Source of the DNA: Desulfobacterales bacterium
Lineage (GTDB): Bacteria > Desulfobacterota > Desulfobacteria > Desulfobacterales > Desulfosalsimonadaceae
Direction: 5' to 3'
Assembly: GCA_018399455.1 (NCBI GenBank)
Contig: JAGYOT010000018.1
Span: 1-11,734 of the forward strand
Length of the DNA: 11,734 bases
Part shown: positions 1 through 6,792 of the stretch, piece after piece
Numbering within the stretch: position 1 is the first letter of the stretch
Layout of the letters: each line of letters opens with the position of its first letter
Translations under genes and position numbers: made by a program
The notes under the pieces: generated by a model
What the model was told of the DNA's origin: nothing
Databases searched by the model: none
The model's input: only the letters and a program-made list of their open reading frames with translations

Positions 1-1
1 C

Positions 2-64
2 GTTCGCCGTTACGGGCCTTCCGGGCCCGGCCCTGCGGCCGGGAATCAATATGGGGTGCGGTGA
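2..64 (+). CDS. atpR: N-ATPase subunit AtpR, C-terminal end (partial)
   Basis: Only the last 20 codons of an open frame are present; it enters from the left edge and stops at TGA 62-64. That stop overlaps the ATG of the next gene in a TGATG arrangement, which is typical of translationally coupled genes. The visible tail is rich in Gly, Pro and Arg and shows no domain by itself. The assignment rests on position: in N-type ATPase operons (atpDCQRBEFAG) the gene directly before atpB is atpR, a small membrane protein. Another frame is also open across these bases, so the reading frame is inferred mainly from the coupling. Confidence 0.5.
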   Translation, partial: VRRYGPSGPGPAAGNQYGVR

Positions 65-783
65 TGGAGCTAAAGGATATCTCGCCGGATGAGGTCGTGT
101 TCTGGCAATGGGGTTTCGTCAAGATCAACTCGACCCTTGTCTATACCTGGGCCGTAATGCTGTTTCTCGTGATTGTATCATGGCTCGTCACGCGGCAGCT
201 TACTTCTGAGCGAACCCTCTGCCGGGGGCAGAATCTTCTTGAAATCCTGGTCTCCGGCATGCGCGACCAGATCGAGGACGTGTCTCAGGAGGCCGCCGAT
301 CGTTATCTCCCCTTTATCGGCACCCTTTTCGTATTCATTTTCGTCTCGAATGTACTCTCTGTGGTCCCCGGATTTACGCCTCCCACCGCATCGCTTTCAA
401 CCACGGCGGCCCTTGCGGGATGTGTTTTTGTAGCCGTTCCCGTTTACGGCATTGCCTCCCGCGGGCTTGCCGGCTATCTGCGGCAGTATGCCCGGCCCAC
501 CCCCATTATGCTGCCGTTCAATATTGTCGGGGAGTTGTCCAGAACCCTGGCTTTGGCGGTCCGCCTGTTCGGCAACATTATGTCAAGCACCAAAATCGTT
601 ATGATTCTCCTTGCTGTGGCGCCCTTTTTTTTCCCGGTGCTCATGAATCTTCTTGGACTTCTGACCGGCGTGATTCAGGCCTACATTTTTGCCATGCTCG
701 CCATGGTCTATATTTCCAGTGTTACCCGTGCCCGTCGCGAAAAAGAGCGCGAGGCAGAACCCCAACAAAAGGAAGGAGAGTGA
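64..783 (+). CDS. atpB: N-type ATPase subunit a (ion channel of the membrane sector)
   Basis: This is the membrane stator subunit that passes Na+ or H+ to and from the rotating c-ring. The 239-residue product has hydrophobic segments at about 24-43, 83-105, 112-132, 177-200 and 202-220. The family signature near residues 159-172 (SRTLALAVRLFGN) includes the essential arginine, Arg167, equivalent to E. coli aArg210. A charged tail rich in Glu, Lys and Arg ends the protein. I chose the ATG at 64 because it overlaps the stop of the preceding gene; a GTG at 61, one codon upstream, is possible. It lies 6 bases before atpE in the same operon. The length and divergent sequence fit the N-ATPase branch better than a standard F-type a subunit, which is usually longer. 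Confidence 0.95.
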   Translation: MELKDISPDEVVFWQWGFVKINSTLVYTWAVMLFLVIVSWLVTRQLTSERTLCRGQNLLEILVSGMRDQIEDVSQEAADRYLPFIGTLFVFIFVSNVLSVVPGFTPPTASLSTTAALAGCVFVAVPVYGIASRGLAGYLRQYARPTPIMLPFNIVGELSRTLALAVRLFGNIMSSTKIVMILLAVAPFFFPVLMNLLGLLTGVIQAYIFAMLAMVYISSVTRARREKEREAEPQQKEGE

Positions 784-789
784 CACCCA

Positions 790-1071
790 ATGGATTCCGT
801 CAGCCTGATCGGTATGATTTCTATTTTTACGGCAGGGATTACCATAGGCATTGGGGCTATCGGACCTGCCCTCGGTGAAGGCCGCGCTGTGGCGCAGGCC
901 CTGTTATCCATCGCCCAGCAGCCCGACGAAGCATCGACAATTACACGGACCCTGTTTGTCGGCCTTGCCATGGTAGAGTCGACAGCCATTTACTGCTTTG
1001 TGATCTCGATGATTGTTCTGTTTGCGAATCCTTTTTGGAACTATGTGGTCTCCCATTCCACAGGAGGATAA
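790..1071 (+). CDS. atpE: N-type ATPase subunit c (rotor ring)
   Basis: A 93-residue, two-helix hairpin proteolipid that oligomerises into the rotor ring. Helix 1 (about 5-28) carries the Gly-rich packing motif and ends in GPALGEG. The polar loop contains QQPDE (43-47). Helix 2 (about 54-80) has the ion-site motif VEST (62-65) with the carboxylate Glu63. Glu30 occupies the position of Gln32 in the Ilyobacter tartaricus Na+ ring, so the site has two glutamates as well as Ser64 and Thr65. The family was proposed to pump Na+ because it keeps Na+ ligands, but the Burkholderia pseudomallei N-ATPase ring has been reported as H+ specific, so the ion is left open here. A GGAGAG ribosome-binding site overlaps the end of atpB. 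Confidence 0.95.
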   Translation: MDSVSLIGMISIFTAGITIGIGAIGPALGEGRAVAQALLSIAQQPDEASTITRTLFVGLAMVESTAIYCFVISMIVLFANPFWNYVVSHSTGG

Positions 1072-1074
1072 ACC

Positions 1075-1848
1075 GTGCTGATAGACTGGTTTACAACGCT
1101 TGCGCAGATCGTCAATTTCCTCATCCTGGTCTGGCTGCTCAAGCATTTTTTGTACGGAAAGATCCTTGGCGCCATGAACAAAAGGGAGGCGGACATTCGA
1201 AGCCGGTTTGAGGCGGCAGAGGACAGTCAGGCGGCGGCCGAGAAGATGCAGCGGCAATTTGAAGACGAACGCGAGAACCTGGAGCGCTGCCGTGAAGAAA
1301 TGCTGGCCGGTGCCCGAAGGGAAGTGGAGCGCCGAAAAAATGAAATGCTCGAAGAGGCCCGGGATGCGGTGAATCGCAAGCGGACCCGCTGGCTTGAATC
1401 CATTTCCCGGGAAGAGGACGCGCTTGTGCGGGAGCTTGCGGAGCTGGCTGCGGCGCGGGTATTCGAGACAGCGGCGCACATGCTCTCGGACCTGGCTGGT
1501 GCGGATATCGAGCAGCAGGCCGTCCGGGCGTTTATCGCCCGGCTGGAAAACATGGACAACCGCTACCTCAAAGAACCGCCACTTGAGGCAGGCGAGGGAG
1601 GCCGCCGGGAGGCTGTGGTTCGAAGCGCCCATGAACTTTCCGAAGATGATGCCCGGGCTGTGAGGGAGGCTTTGCATAGAGTTTTGGGAGAGAAAATTCC
1701 CGTGAAGTTTGAACGGAGCCGTGATCTGGTGCTTGGCCTGTCCATGACACTCCAGGGTCGGGAAGTGGCCTGGAACGCGCGGCTTTTTTTAAACCGTCTG
1801 GAAGAGGAGGCACGGAGCGCCATGCGGCTGGCCGCATCAGAGGCCTGA
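1075..1848 (+). CDS. atpF: N-type ATPase subunit b with delta-like C-terminal segment
   Basis: This subunit forms the peripheral stalk linking the membrane sector to the catalytic head. It starts at GTG 1075 with AGGAGG just upstream, 3 bases after atpE. The 257 residues are far longer than a usual b subunit of about 160. There is a single N-terminal membrane helix (about 9-27), then a long highly charged coiled coil (about 34-135). The C-terminal third (about 185-250) contains LSEDDARAVREALHRVLGE, a region around PVKF, and a strand-turn-helix that resembles the C-terminal domain of the delta subunit. No separate atpH exists between atpF and atpA, so this extension probably replaces delta; that is an inference consistent with this family. 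The gene ends 86 bases before atpA, an unusually large gap in this otherwise tight operon. Confidence 0.92.
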   Translation: MLIDWFTTLAQIVNFLILVWLLKHFLYGKILGAMNKREADIRSRFEAAEDSQAAAEKMQRQFEDERENLERCREEMLAGARREVERRKNEMLEEARDAVNRKRTRWLESISREEDALVRELAELAAARVFETAAHMLSDLAGADIEQQAVRAFIARLENMDNRYLKEPPLEAGEGGRREAVVRSAHELSEDDARAVREALHRVLGEKIPVKFERSRDLVLGLSMTLQGREVAWNARLFLNRLEEEARSAMRLAASEA

Positions 1849-1934
1849 ATCATCATCTCCATGAAATCTCCATACAGGCCTGCCTGGCCGCAGCCTGCCT
1901 TTAAACGCATATTAACGTATAGGAAACCATCCTC

Positions 1935-3545
1935 TTGACAAAAAAAACGAGTCATGCCCAATGCTGCCCGATCGGCGACAGTTCTCTGGCACAAGGCCTG
2001 CGCACCTCGTTCGAGGCAATGGCCAAAGTCCTGCGGGAACGTGAGACCGGCCTTGTCAGCCGGCGTGTGGGGAAGCTTGCAAGCATCGACCATGGCGTTG
2101 CCCGGGCTCTGGATCTTCATGGCACCCGGGCCGAAGAACTTCTTGAACTCCCTGGCAATCTCTATGGCATGGCTTACAACGTGGATGAGCACGAAGTGGG
2201 AATCATTCTTTTCGGCGACAGCGAGCATCTTTCGGCCGGGGACATTGTGGTCCCTACGGGACGCGTGGTGAGCGTTCCCGTTGGGCGCGGCCTGCTGGGC
2301 CGTACTGTGGATGCTCTGGGCCGCCCCCTGGACGGTCTTGGAGCTGTGCGGCATGAACGCATCCTCCCGGTGGAAAGGTCTGCCCCGGCCATCATGGACC
2401 GCCTTCCGGTCACCGTGCCGCTTCAGACGGGCACCAAAGTGGTGGATGCGCTGATTCCGATCGGACGCGGCCAGCGCGAACTTATCCTGGGCGACCGGCA
2501 GACCGGCAAGACCACCATAGCTCTGGATGCCATTCTGAACCAGGCCGATAGCGGCGTTTTGTGCATCTATTGCGCCGTCGGCAAGCGAACCTCTGCTGTG
2601 GCCAAAGTGATTTCGGAACTTGCCGGGCGAGGTGCCATGGACTATACTGTTGTCATTGTGGCTACGGAGGAGGACGCGCCCGGCCTTCAGTGGATTGCGC
2701 CCTATGCCGCAGCCTCCATGGGAGAGCACTTAATGGCGGCCGGCGAGGATGTTCTTGTGGTTTTCGATGACCTTACGCGGCATGCCCGGGCCTACCGTGA
2801 ACTCTCTCTGCTGCTGAGGCGTCCGCCAGGGCGGGAAGCCTATCCCGGCGATATTTTCTATATCCATTCCAGGCTGCTCGAGCGCTCCACGCATCTGGCC
2901 GAGGATTTGGGAGGAGGATCGCTCACGGCGCTCCCGATCATTGAAACCGAGGCCCAGCAGGTATCCGCCTATATCCCGACAAACCTTATTTCCATCACGG
3001 ATGGCCAGGTTCTGCTTACACCGGAGCTTTTTCACAAGGGCATTCTTCCTGCGGTGGATGTCGGCCGCTCCGTATCCCGCGTAGGCGGCAAGACCCAGCT
3101 GCCGGCCTACCGTGCCGTGGCTGCAGATTTAAGGCTGGCCTATTCGCAGTTCGTGGAGCTCGAGTCCTTCGCCAGATTCGGCACCCGGCTGGACGAGGAG
3201 ACTAAACGCAAGCTCGCACGGGGACGGCGGGTGCGTGAAGTACTCAAGCAGATGCAGCACACCACCCTCGGCGTGCCCGAGCAGATTGCGGCGCTTCTGG
3301 CCGTGAATGAAGGCGTGTTTGATAACGTAGACGTCTCCCGGGTGCAGGCTGCGGAGAAGCTTGTCCGTAAGGCGGTACGCGAAGAGCTGCCCGAGCTGTG
3401 CGGGGCCATCCTGCGGGGAGAGAAGCTTGAGAGCGAAGCCCGCCACCGCATCCGGGCCGTAGCTGAGCAGGCGGTATCCGGCAAATCCGGCACCGGCGAA
3501 GAGAACAGTAAAAACGCGAACGGCGGCAGCCGGGGAGTCGCGTAA
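1935..3545 (+). CDS. atpA: N-type ATPase subunit alpha
   Basis: Non-catalytic nucleotide-binding subunit of the soluble head, alternating with beta. The 536 residues include the N-terminal beta-barrel (about 40-108), a Walker A of the alpha type at 186-193 (GDRQTGKT), a Walker B region ending in two Asp at 275-279 (VVFDD), and the SVSRVGG motif around 379-385 whose Arg382 matches the alpha arginine finger. The start is TTG 1935, preceded by a weak AGGA at 1921-1924 and an in-frame TAG at 1920-1922, so the frame cannot extend further. The next in-frame ATG (2019) would cut 28 residues; it falls close to the conserved start of the domain and remains a possible alternative. The C-terminus has an extra basic and Gly/Asn-rich tail (about 515-536). 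The stop is one base before atpG. Confidence 0.95.
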   Translation: MTKKTSHAQCCPIGDSSLAQGLRTSFEAMAKVLRERETGLVSRRVGKLASIDHGVARALDLHGTRAEELLELPGNLYGMAYNVDEHEVGIILFGDSEHLSAGDIVVPTGRVVSVPVGRGLLGRTVDALGRPLDGLGAVRHERILPVERSAPAIMDRLPVTVPLQTGTKVVDALIPIGRGQRELILGDRQTGKTTIALDAILNQADSGVLCIYCAVGKRTSAVAKVISELAGRGAMDYTVVIVATEEDAPGLQWIAPYAAASMGEHLMAAGEDVLVVFDDLTRHARAYRELSLLLRRPPGREAYPGDIFYIHSRLLERSTHLAEDLGGGSLTALPIIETEAQQVSAYIPTNLISITDGQVLLTPELFHKGILPAVDVGRSVSRVGGKTQLPAYRAVAADLRLAYSQFVELESFARFGTRLDEETKRKLARGRRVREVLKQMQHTTLGVPEQIAALLAVNEGVFDNVDVSRVQAAEKLVRKAVREELPELCGAILRGEKLESEARHRIRAVAEQAVSGKSGTGEENSKNANGGSRGVA

Positions 3546-3546
3546 C

Positions 3547-4431
3547 ATGGCCGATACGCTTCAGAGCCTTGGAAAACGCCTGGAAAGTACCAGGGATCTT
3601 CATGCTGTGGTCAAGACCATGAAAGCCATGGCCGCCGTTAATATCCGCCAGTATGAAGCTGCCGTGGAGTCTCTTGCGGATTACACCCGAACCGTGGAAG
3701 CTGGTCTCATGGCCTTTCTGAGGCATTATCCGAAGCTTGCGCTCCAAGCCTCGGAGGCCCCCGCCCTGCCTCTGGCTGCCGTGGTTTTCGGATCAGACCA
3801 GGGGATGTGCGGGCAGTTGAACGACACTATTGTCCAGCATGCCCTCAAAGAACTCGAAGAGACCTGTAAAGCCTGCCCCAAAGACCGGGTCATCCTTGCC
3901 TTCGGGGAACGTGCGGCAAACCGGCTTGTCGAGCAGGGGGTGATTGTGGCGCAGATCCGGCGCATGCCGGACTCCGCTGCAGGAATTGCTTTGAGCGTTC
4001 AGGACCTGCTCGTTGAGATCGGAAAACGAGGGGAACAGGGCATCCGGCGGGTTGTTCTGTTCTACACGGTTCACGAATCCGCCGCCATTCACAGTCCGGA
4101 AACCCGGGTCCTCCTGCCGCTGGACCGTATATGGCTGGATCGCCTTTCAGCCAGATCCTGGCCTACCAATCAAATCCCGGGCTTCCGCGGCAGTGCCGGG
4201 GGTTTGTTTTCAAGCCTCACCAGCCAGTATCTTTTTTCAAGCCTTTATCAGGCCTTTGCCGAATCCCTTGCCAGTGAAAACGCCAGCCGGTTGAGCTCTA
4301 TGCAGAATGCGGAGCAGAACATCGAAAAACAGATTGCCGAACTGGAATCGCGGTTCCACCAGAAGCGTCAGATGGCCATCACCGAAGAACTCCTGGATAT
4401 TGCCTCTGGTTTCGAGGCTCTGAGAAAGTAG
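3547..4431 (+). CDS. atpG: N-type ATPase subunit gamma (central shaft)
   Basis: Gamma forms the rotating coiled-coil shaft inside the alpha/beta head. The 294-residue protein has the conserved N-terminal helix with LGKRLESTRDLHAVVKTMKA (about 7-26). The central Rossmann-like part contains GSDQGMCGQLN (about 79-89). The conserved C-terminal helix runs from about 235 to 290 (SSMQNAEQNIEKQIAELE). The ATG is one base after the atpA stop, so the two genes are almost certainly coupled. In N-ATPase operons atpG is the last gene, and here too the next gene is unrelated and lies 86 bases further on. I see no clear hairpin terminator after it. Gamma is more divergent between enzymes than alpha, but both terminal helices are clear. 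Confidence 0.94.
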   Translation: MADTLQSLGKRLESTRDLHAVVKTMKAMAAVNIRQYEAAVESLADYTRTVEAGLMAFLRHYPKLALQASEAPALPLAAVVFGSDQGMCGQLNDTIVQHALKELEETCKACPKDRVILAFGERAANRLVEQGVIVAQIRRMPDSAAGIALSVQDLLVEIGKRGEQGIRRVVLFYTVHESAAIHSPETRVLLPLDRIWLDRLSARSWPTNQIPGFRGSAGGLFSSLTSQYLFSSLYQAFAESLASENASRLSSMQNAEQNIEKQIAELESRFHQKRQMAITEELLDIASGFEALRK

Positions 4432-4517
4432 CTGATGCGAATCGATTTGCGTAACCCATCAAAAATCATTGTCGTATTCATGAAAAGCGGTTAAATTGGA
4501 GTCGGAGGAAAACGATT

Positions 4518-5378
4518 ATGGGATTTGAGCAGATTACATACGAAACTGAGAACGGGGTCGCGGTTATCACGCTGAACCGGCCCGATGCGTTAAATGCGTG
4601 GACCCGGCAAATGATGGCCGAAATTATTGAAGCCCTTGATAGAGCAGATGAAGATGATGAGGTTCGGGTGGTCATTTTTACCGGTGCCGGAAAGGCTTAC
4701 TGCGCCGGAGCGGACCTGGAGTCGGACGTATTTGACCTGACCCGCAAGGGGGATGAAGCGGGAGCGTTTGTCCCTGATACAGCCGGGCAGGCCACGCTGC
4801 GGATGTTTAATATGAAAAAGCCGCTTATCGGTGCCATTAACGGTCATGCCGTGGGTGTGGGCATTACGATGACCCTGGCCATGGATATCCGCATCGCTTC
4901 CGAATCGGCAACGAAAATCGGTTTTGTCTTTAACCGGAGGGGAATTGCGCCGGAAGGCTGCTCTACCTATTTTCTTCCGAGAATTATCGGTGTGAGCAAG
5001 GCCGCGGAACTGATTCTGACCGCCAGGTTGTTTACTGCAAAAGAGGGGCTGGAAATGGGATTGTTCAGCCATGTGGTGGCTCCTGATCAGCTTATGCCAA
5101 CGGCCAGGGGAATCGCCCGCGATATCGCGGATCAGACGTCTGCCGTATCCACGGCCCTGGCGCGGCAGATGCTGTGGAAAATGCTTACGGGAACCCACCC
5201 CATGGACGCCCATATCCTGGAGTCCAGGTCCTTGAACTACATGTTTACCTCAGAAGATGCCAGGGAAGGGGTCTCCTCGTTCAAAGAGAAACGCCCGGTT
5301 CGATTCAGGATGAAGCCGAGCCGGGATATGCCGGATTTTTTCCCGTGGTGGGAGGACCCGACGCTGCCTGAAAAATAG
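4518..5378 (+). CDS. crotonase-family protein (enoyl-CoA hydratase/isomerase-like)
   Basis: A full-length 286-residue crotonase-fold enzyme, expected to act on an acyl-CoA thioester in the cytoplasm. The N-terminal strand motif ITLNRPDALNA (17-27) and the oxyanion-hole segment YCAGADLE (61-68) are present, as is the second CoA/oxyanion loop at NGHAVGVG (108-115). The two glutamates that catalyse hydration in rat enoyl-CoA hydratase (Glu144 and Glu164) align by eye with Thr117 and Phe138. Instead there is Glu146 in RRGIAPEG, a pattern I recognise from a crotonase subgroup often annotated only as enoyl-CoA hydratase. Isomerase, hydrolase or another CoA reaction is therefore as likely as hydration. 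A GGAGG lies 9 bases before the ATG. A second, truncated crotonase follows 52 bases later, suggesting a former CoA-pathway operon. Confidence 0.88.
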   Translation: MGFEQITYETENGVAVITLNRPDALNAWTRQMMAEIIEALDRADEDDEVRVVIFTGAGKAYCAGADLESDVFDLTRKGDEAGAFVPDTAGQATLRMFNMKKPLIGAINGHAVGVGITMTLAMDIRIASESATKIGFVFNRRGIAPEGCSTYFLPRIIGVSKAAELILTARLFTAKEGLEMGLFSHVVAPDQLMPTARGIARDIADQTSAVSTALARQMLWKMLTGTHPMDAHILESRSLNYMFTSEDAREGVSSFKEKRPVRFRMKPSRDMPDFFPWWEDPTLPEK

Positions 5379-5430
5379 CCCGGAATCAGGTCTCCGAATT
5401 CCTGTCCCGGTAATCGCCAAGGAAAAACTA

Positions 5431-5805
5431 ATGCCTGAACTGGTTAAAATCAATGTTGCCGATCATGTGGCTGATGTTCGGCTCAATCGTCCCGATAAAT
5501 ACAATGCCCTGAACCCGGATATGTTCAGGGCGATCATCGAAGCCGGACAGGCCGTGGCCCGGGATACTAGTGTGCGGGCGGTGGTGCTGTCCGGTGAAGG
5601 TCGCGGCTTTTCTGCCGGTCTTGACTTTGAGGAGTTTTCAAAGATGGGGCAGGCGGGCGCCATAGACCTGACAAAGCGGCAGGCAGGCCAAATAGCCAAC
5701 AACGCCCAACTGCCCGCAATGATATGGAAGCAGGTGGCAGTGCCGGATTTCCACATAGCCGTGGGGTGGGTTAGCCGGACTCCCGGGCAGAGGACCCGGC
5801 TTTGA
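5431..5805 (+). pseudogene. crotonase-family gene, 3'-truncated
   Basis: The first 105 codons are a good crotonase N-terminus: VRLNRPDKYNALN (16-28), the oxyanion segment GFSAGLDFEEF (59-69), and the run-up LPAMIWKQVAVP (94-105), after which the family normally continues into the second CoA-binding loop. At about 5746 the similarity stops. The frame runs on for 19 unrelated residues into DNA that is the antisense of a regulator remnant, ending at TGA 5803-5805. Roughly the last 60% of a normal enzyme of about 260 residues is missing, including the second half of the active site, so it is very unlikely to be active. It has its own AAGGA ribosome-binding site. It belongs to the enoyl-CoA hydratase/isomerase family; the exact substrate cannot be told. 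Confidence 0.8.
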
Positions 5806-6349
5806 GTTTCCGGTAAAGGGTTTTTCGCCCGATGCCAAGCAATTCCGCTGCTCTGGTGCGGTTGCCGCCAACATAATTCAATACGGACTGGATGTGCTGG
5901 CGCTCCACTTCTGCAAGGCTTTGAAAAGGTGCTTTGCCCTCGGTTTGAGGTACGTCCTGCACCAGTTCCTGAGGCAGATCCTGGTCGCTGATGAAATTCC
6001 CGTCAGTGAGGATCAGGCTTCGCTCCAGAACATTATTCAATTCTCGCACGTTGCCCCGGCCAGTCATAGGCCATGAGACATTGCATGGCGCGCTCCGTAA
6101 TCCTGGGGCTCTGCCCGCCGGTGTTGTGCTGGGCCAGGAAATATTCCACCAGCAGGGGAATGTCTTCTTTACGTTCCCGCAGTGAGGGCAGTCTGATCAT
6201 AAAGACATTTAAGCGGTTATACAGGGCTTCGGAAAACCGGCCGGCCGTCACTTCCCGGCGTAGATCGCGGTTTGTTGCAAAGATGAACCGGACGCATCAG
6301 GTCCTTTTGAAGGGTTCCGCAGTTTTTGGTAACCAAGGGCATATTGCGG
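5771..6349 (-). pseudogene. sigma-54-dependent activator remnant (AAA+ end plus Fis HTH)
   Basis: Reading the - strand from about 6349 down, a frame resembles the middle of a sigma-54 activator ATPase (NMPLVTK, then TLQKDLMR). This breaks near 6294 and a second frame continues with VRFIFATNRDLRREVTAGRF, YNRLNVFMIRLPSLRERKEDIPLL and YDWPG. A run of four C at 6054-6057 then shifts the frame by one base, and the natural continuation NVRELNNVLERS is found in a third frame. That last frame ends with a Fis-type helix-turn-helix (GGNRTRAAELLGIGRKTLYRKL) and a TAA at 5771-5773. The receiver or sensor part, Walker A, GAFTGA loop and Walker B are all missing. Intact relatives bind upstream sites and activate sigma-54 promoters; this copy cannot hydrolyse ATP. 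The single-base shift could be a sequencing error, but the missing N-terminus and the earlier break could not. Confidence 0.8.
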
Positions 6350-6608
6350 CGCCGCTGCCGGCGGTGGAAAGAATGAATACCATTGGCGGCAGAGGGCGTT
6401 CAATCCGGTTGGCCCCCTCATAATCCTGCACGGTGCCACCGTTGGAGGCTACCATGGCGATCCCCTTGGCGGCATCCATGGGACTTCCCCCCCCGATGGC
6501 CATCACCACATCGCATCCCGCCTTCACGTATTGGCTCGCGCCTTCGATTACCTGATCCGGTTTAAAAAGGAAGCAATCTACCGGCTTTAGCCGCCTGTGC
6601 ATTGGCAA
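6350..6608 (-). pseudogene. iron-containing alcohol dehydrogenase, internal fragment
   Basis: An open frame carries only the nucleotide-binding centre of a group III (iron-dependent) alcohol dehydrogenase. Recognisable parts are KPDQVIEGA, CDVVMAIGGGSPMDAAKGIA (the conserved NAD(P)-binding glycine-rich stretch), NGG with DYEG, and the STAGSG turn. Immediately after STAGSG the similarity ends at about 6350 and the sequence changes into the sigma-54 activator remnant; the frame closes at TGA 6297-6299. The N-terminal 80 or so residues, and the whole C-terminal helical domain with the iron ligands, are absent, so the fragment cannot be an enzyme. The left edge of homology, near the lysine-proline at about 6560, is followed upstream by sequence that I cannot match to the family. 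Confidence 0.75.
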
Positions 6609-6792
6609 TCCCTTATGAGCGCCGCAGGCAATCAGGTTTTTAGGCCTGCCTCAGAGATGGTCAAAGCCCGGCGGGTATCATAAAATTATAGGAAATTTTT
6701 TCATCGAGCTAAACTTCTTTTTTGACACTTCCGAAGGATTAATATCAGAAATAATTCATTTCAGAACGTTCACGATTAAAAAAGGAGTTGGT

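Noticed and set aside
904..1677. A 257-codon - strand open frame opposite atpE/atpF
   Set aside because: It is a shadow of the confirmed + strand genes, with no ribosome-binding site or family motif.
1563..2729. A 388-codon open frame on the - strand opposite atpF/atpA
   Set aside because: It lies entirely antisense to two clearly conserved ATPase genes and their gap, has no recognisable domain, and is expected by chance opposite GC-rich coding DNA.
4469..4497. Possible promoter before the first crotonase gene
   Set aside because: TTGTCG and TAAATT at 17 bases are weak matches in AT-rich DNA and would leave almost no leader, so this is not reported as a feature.
6624..6649. GCAGGC and GCCTGC inverted repeat before the chemoreceptor
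   Set aside because: Only six pairs with a 14-base loop and no T run; too weak to call a terminator or an operator.
6722..6750. Possible promoter for the chemoreceptor gene (TTGACA at 6722-6727)
   Set aside because: The best -10 look-alikes are at poor distances (TAATAT at 12 bases, TATCAG at 15), so I could not define a convincing promoter. The 184 bases from 6609 to 6792 show nothing else clear.
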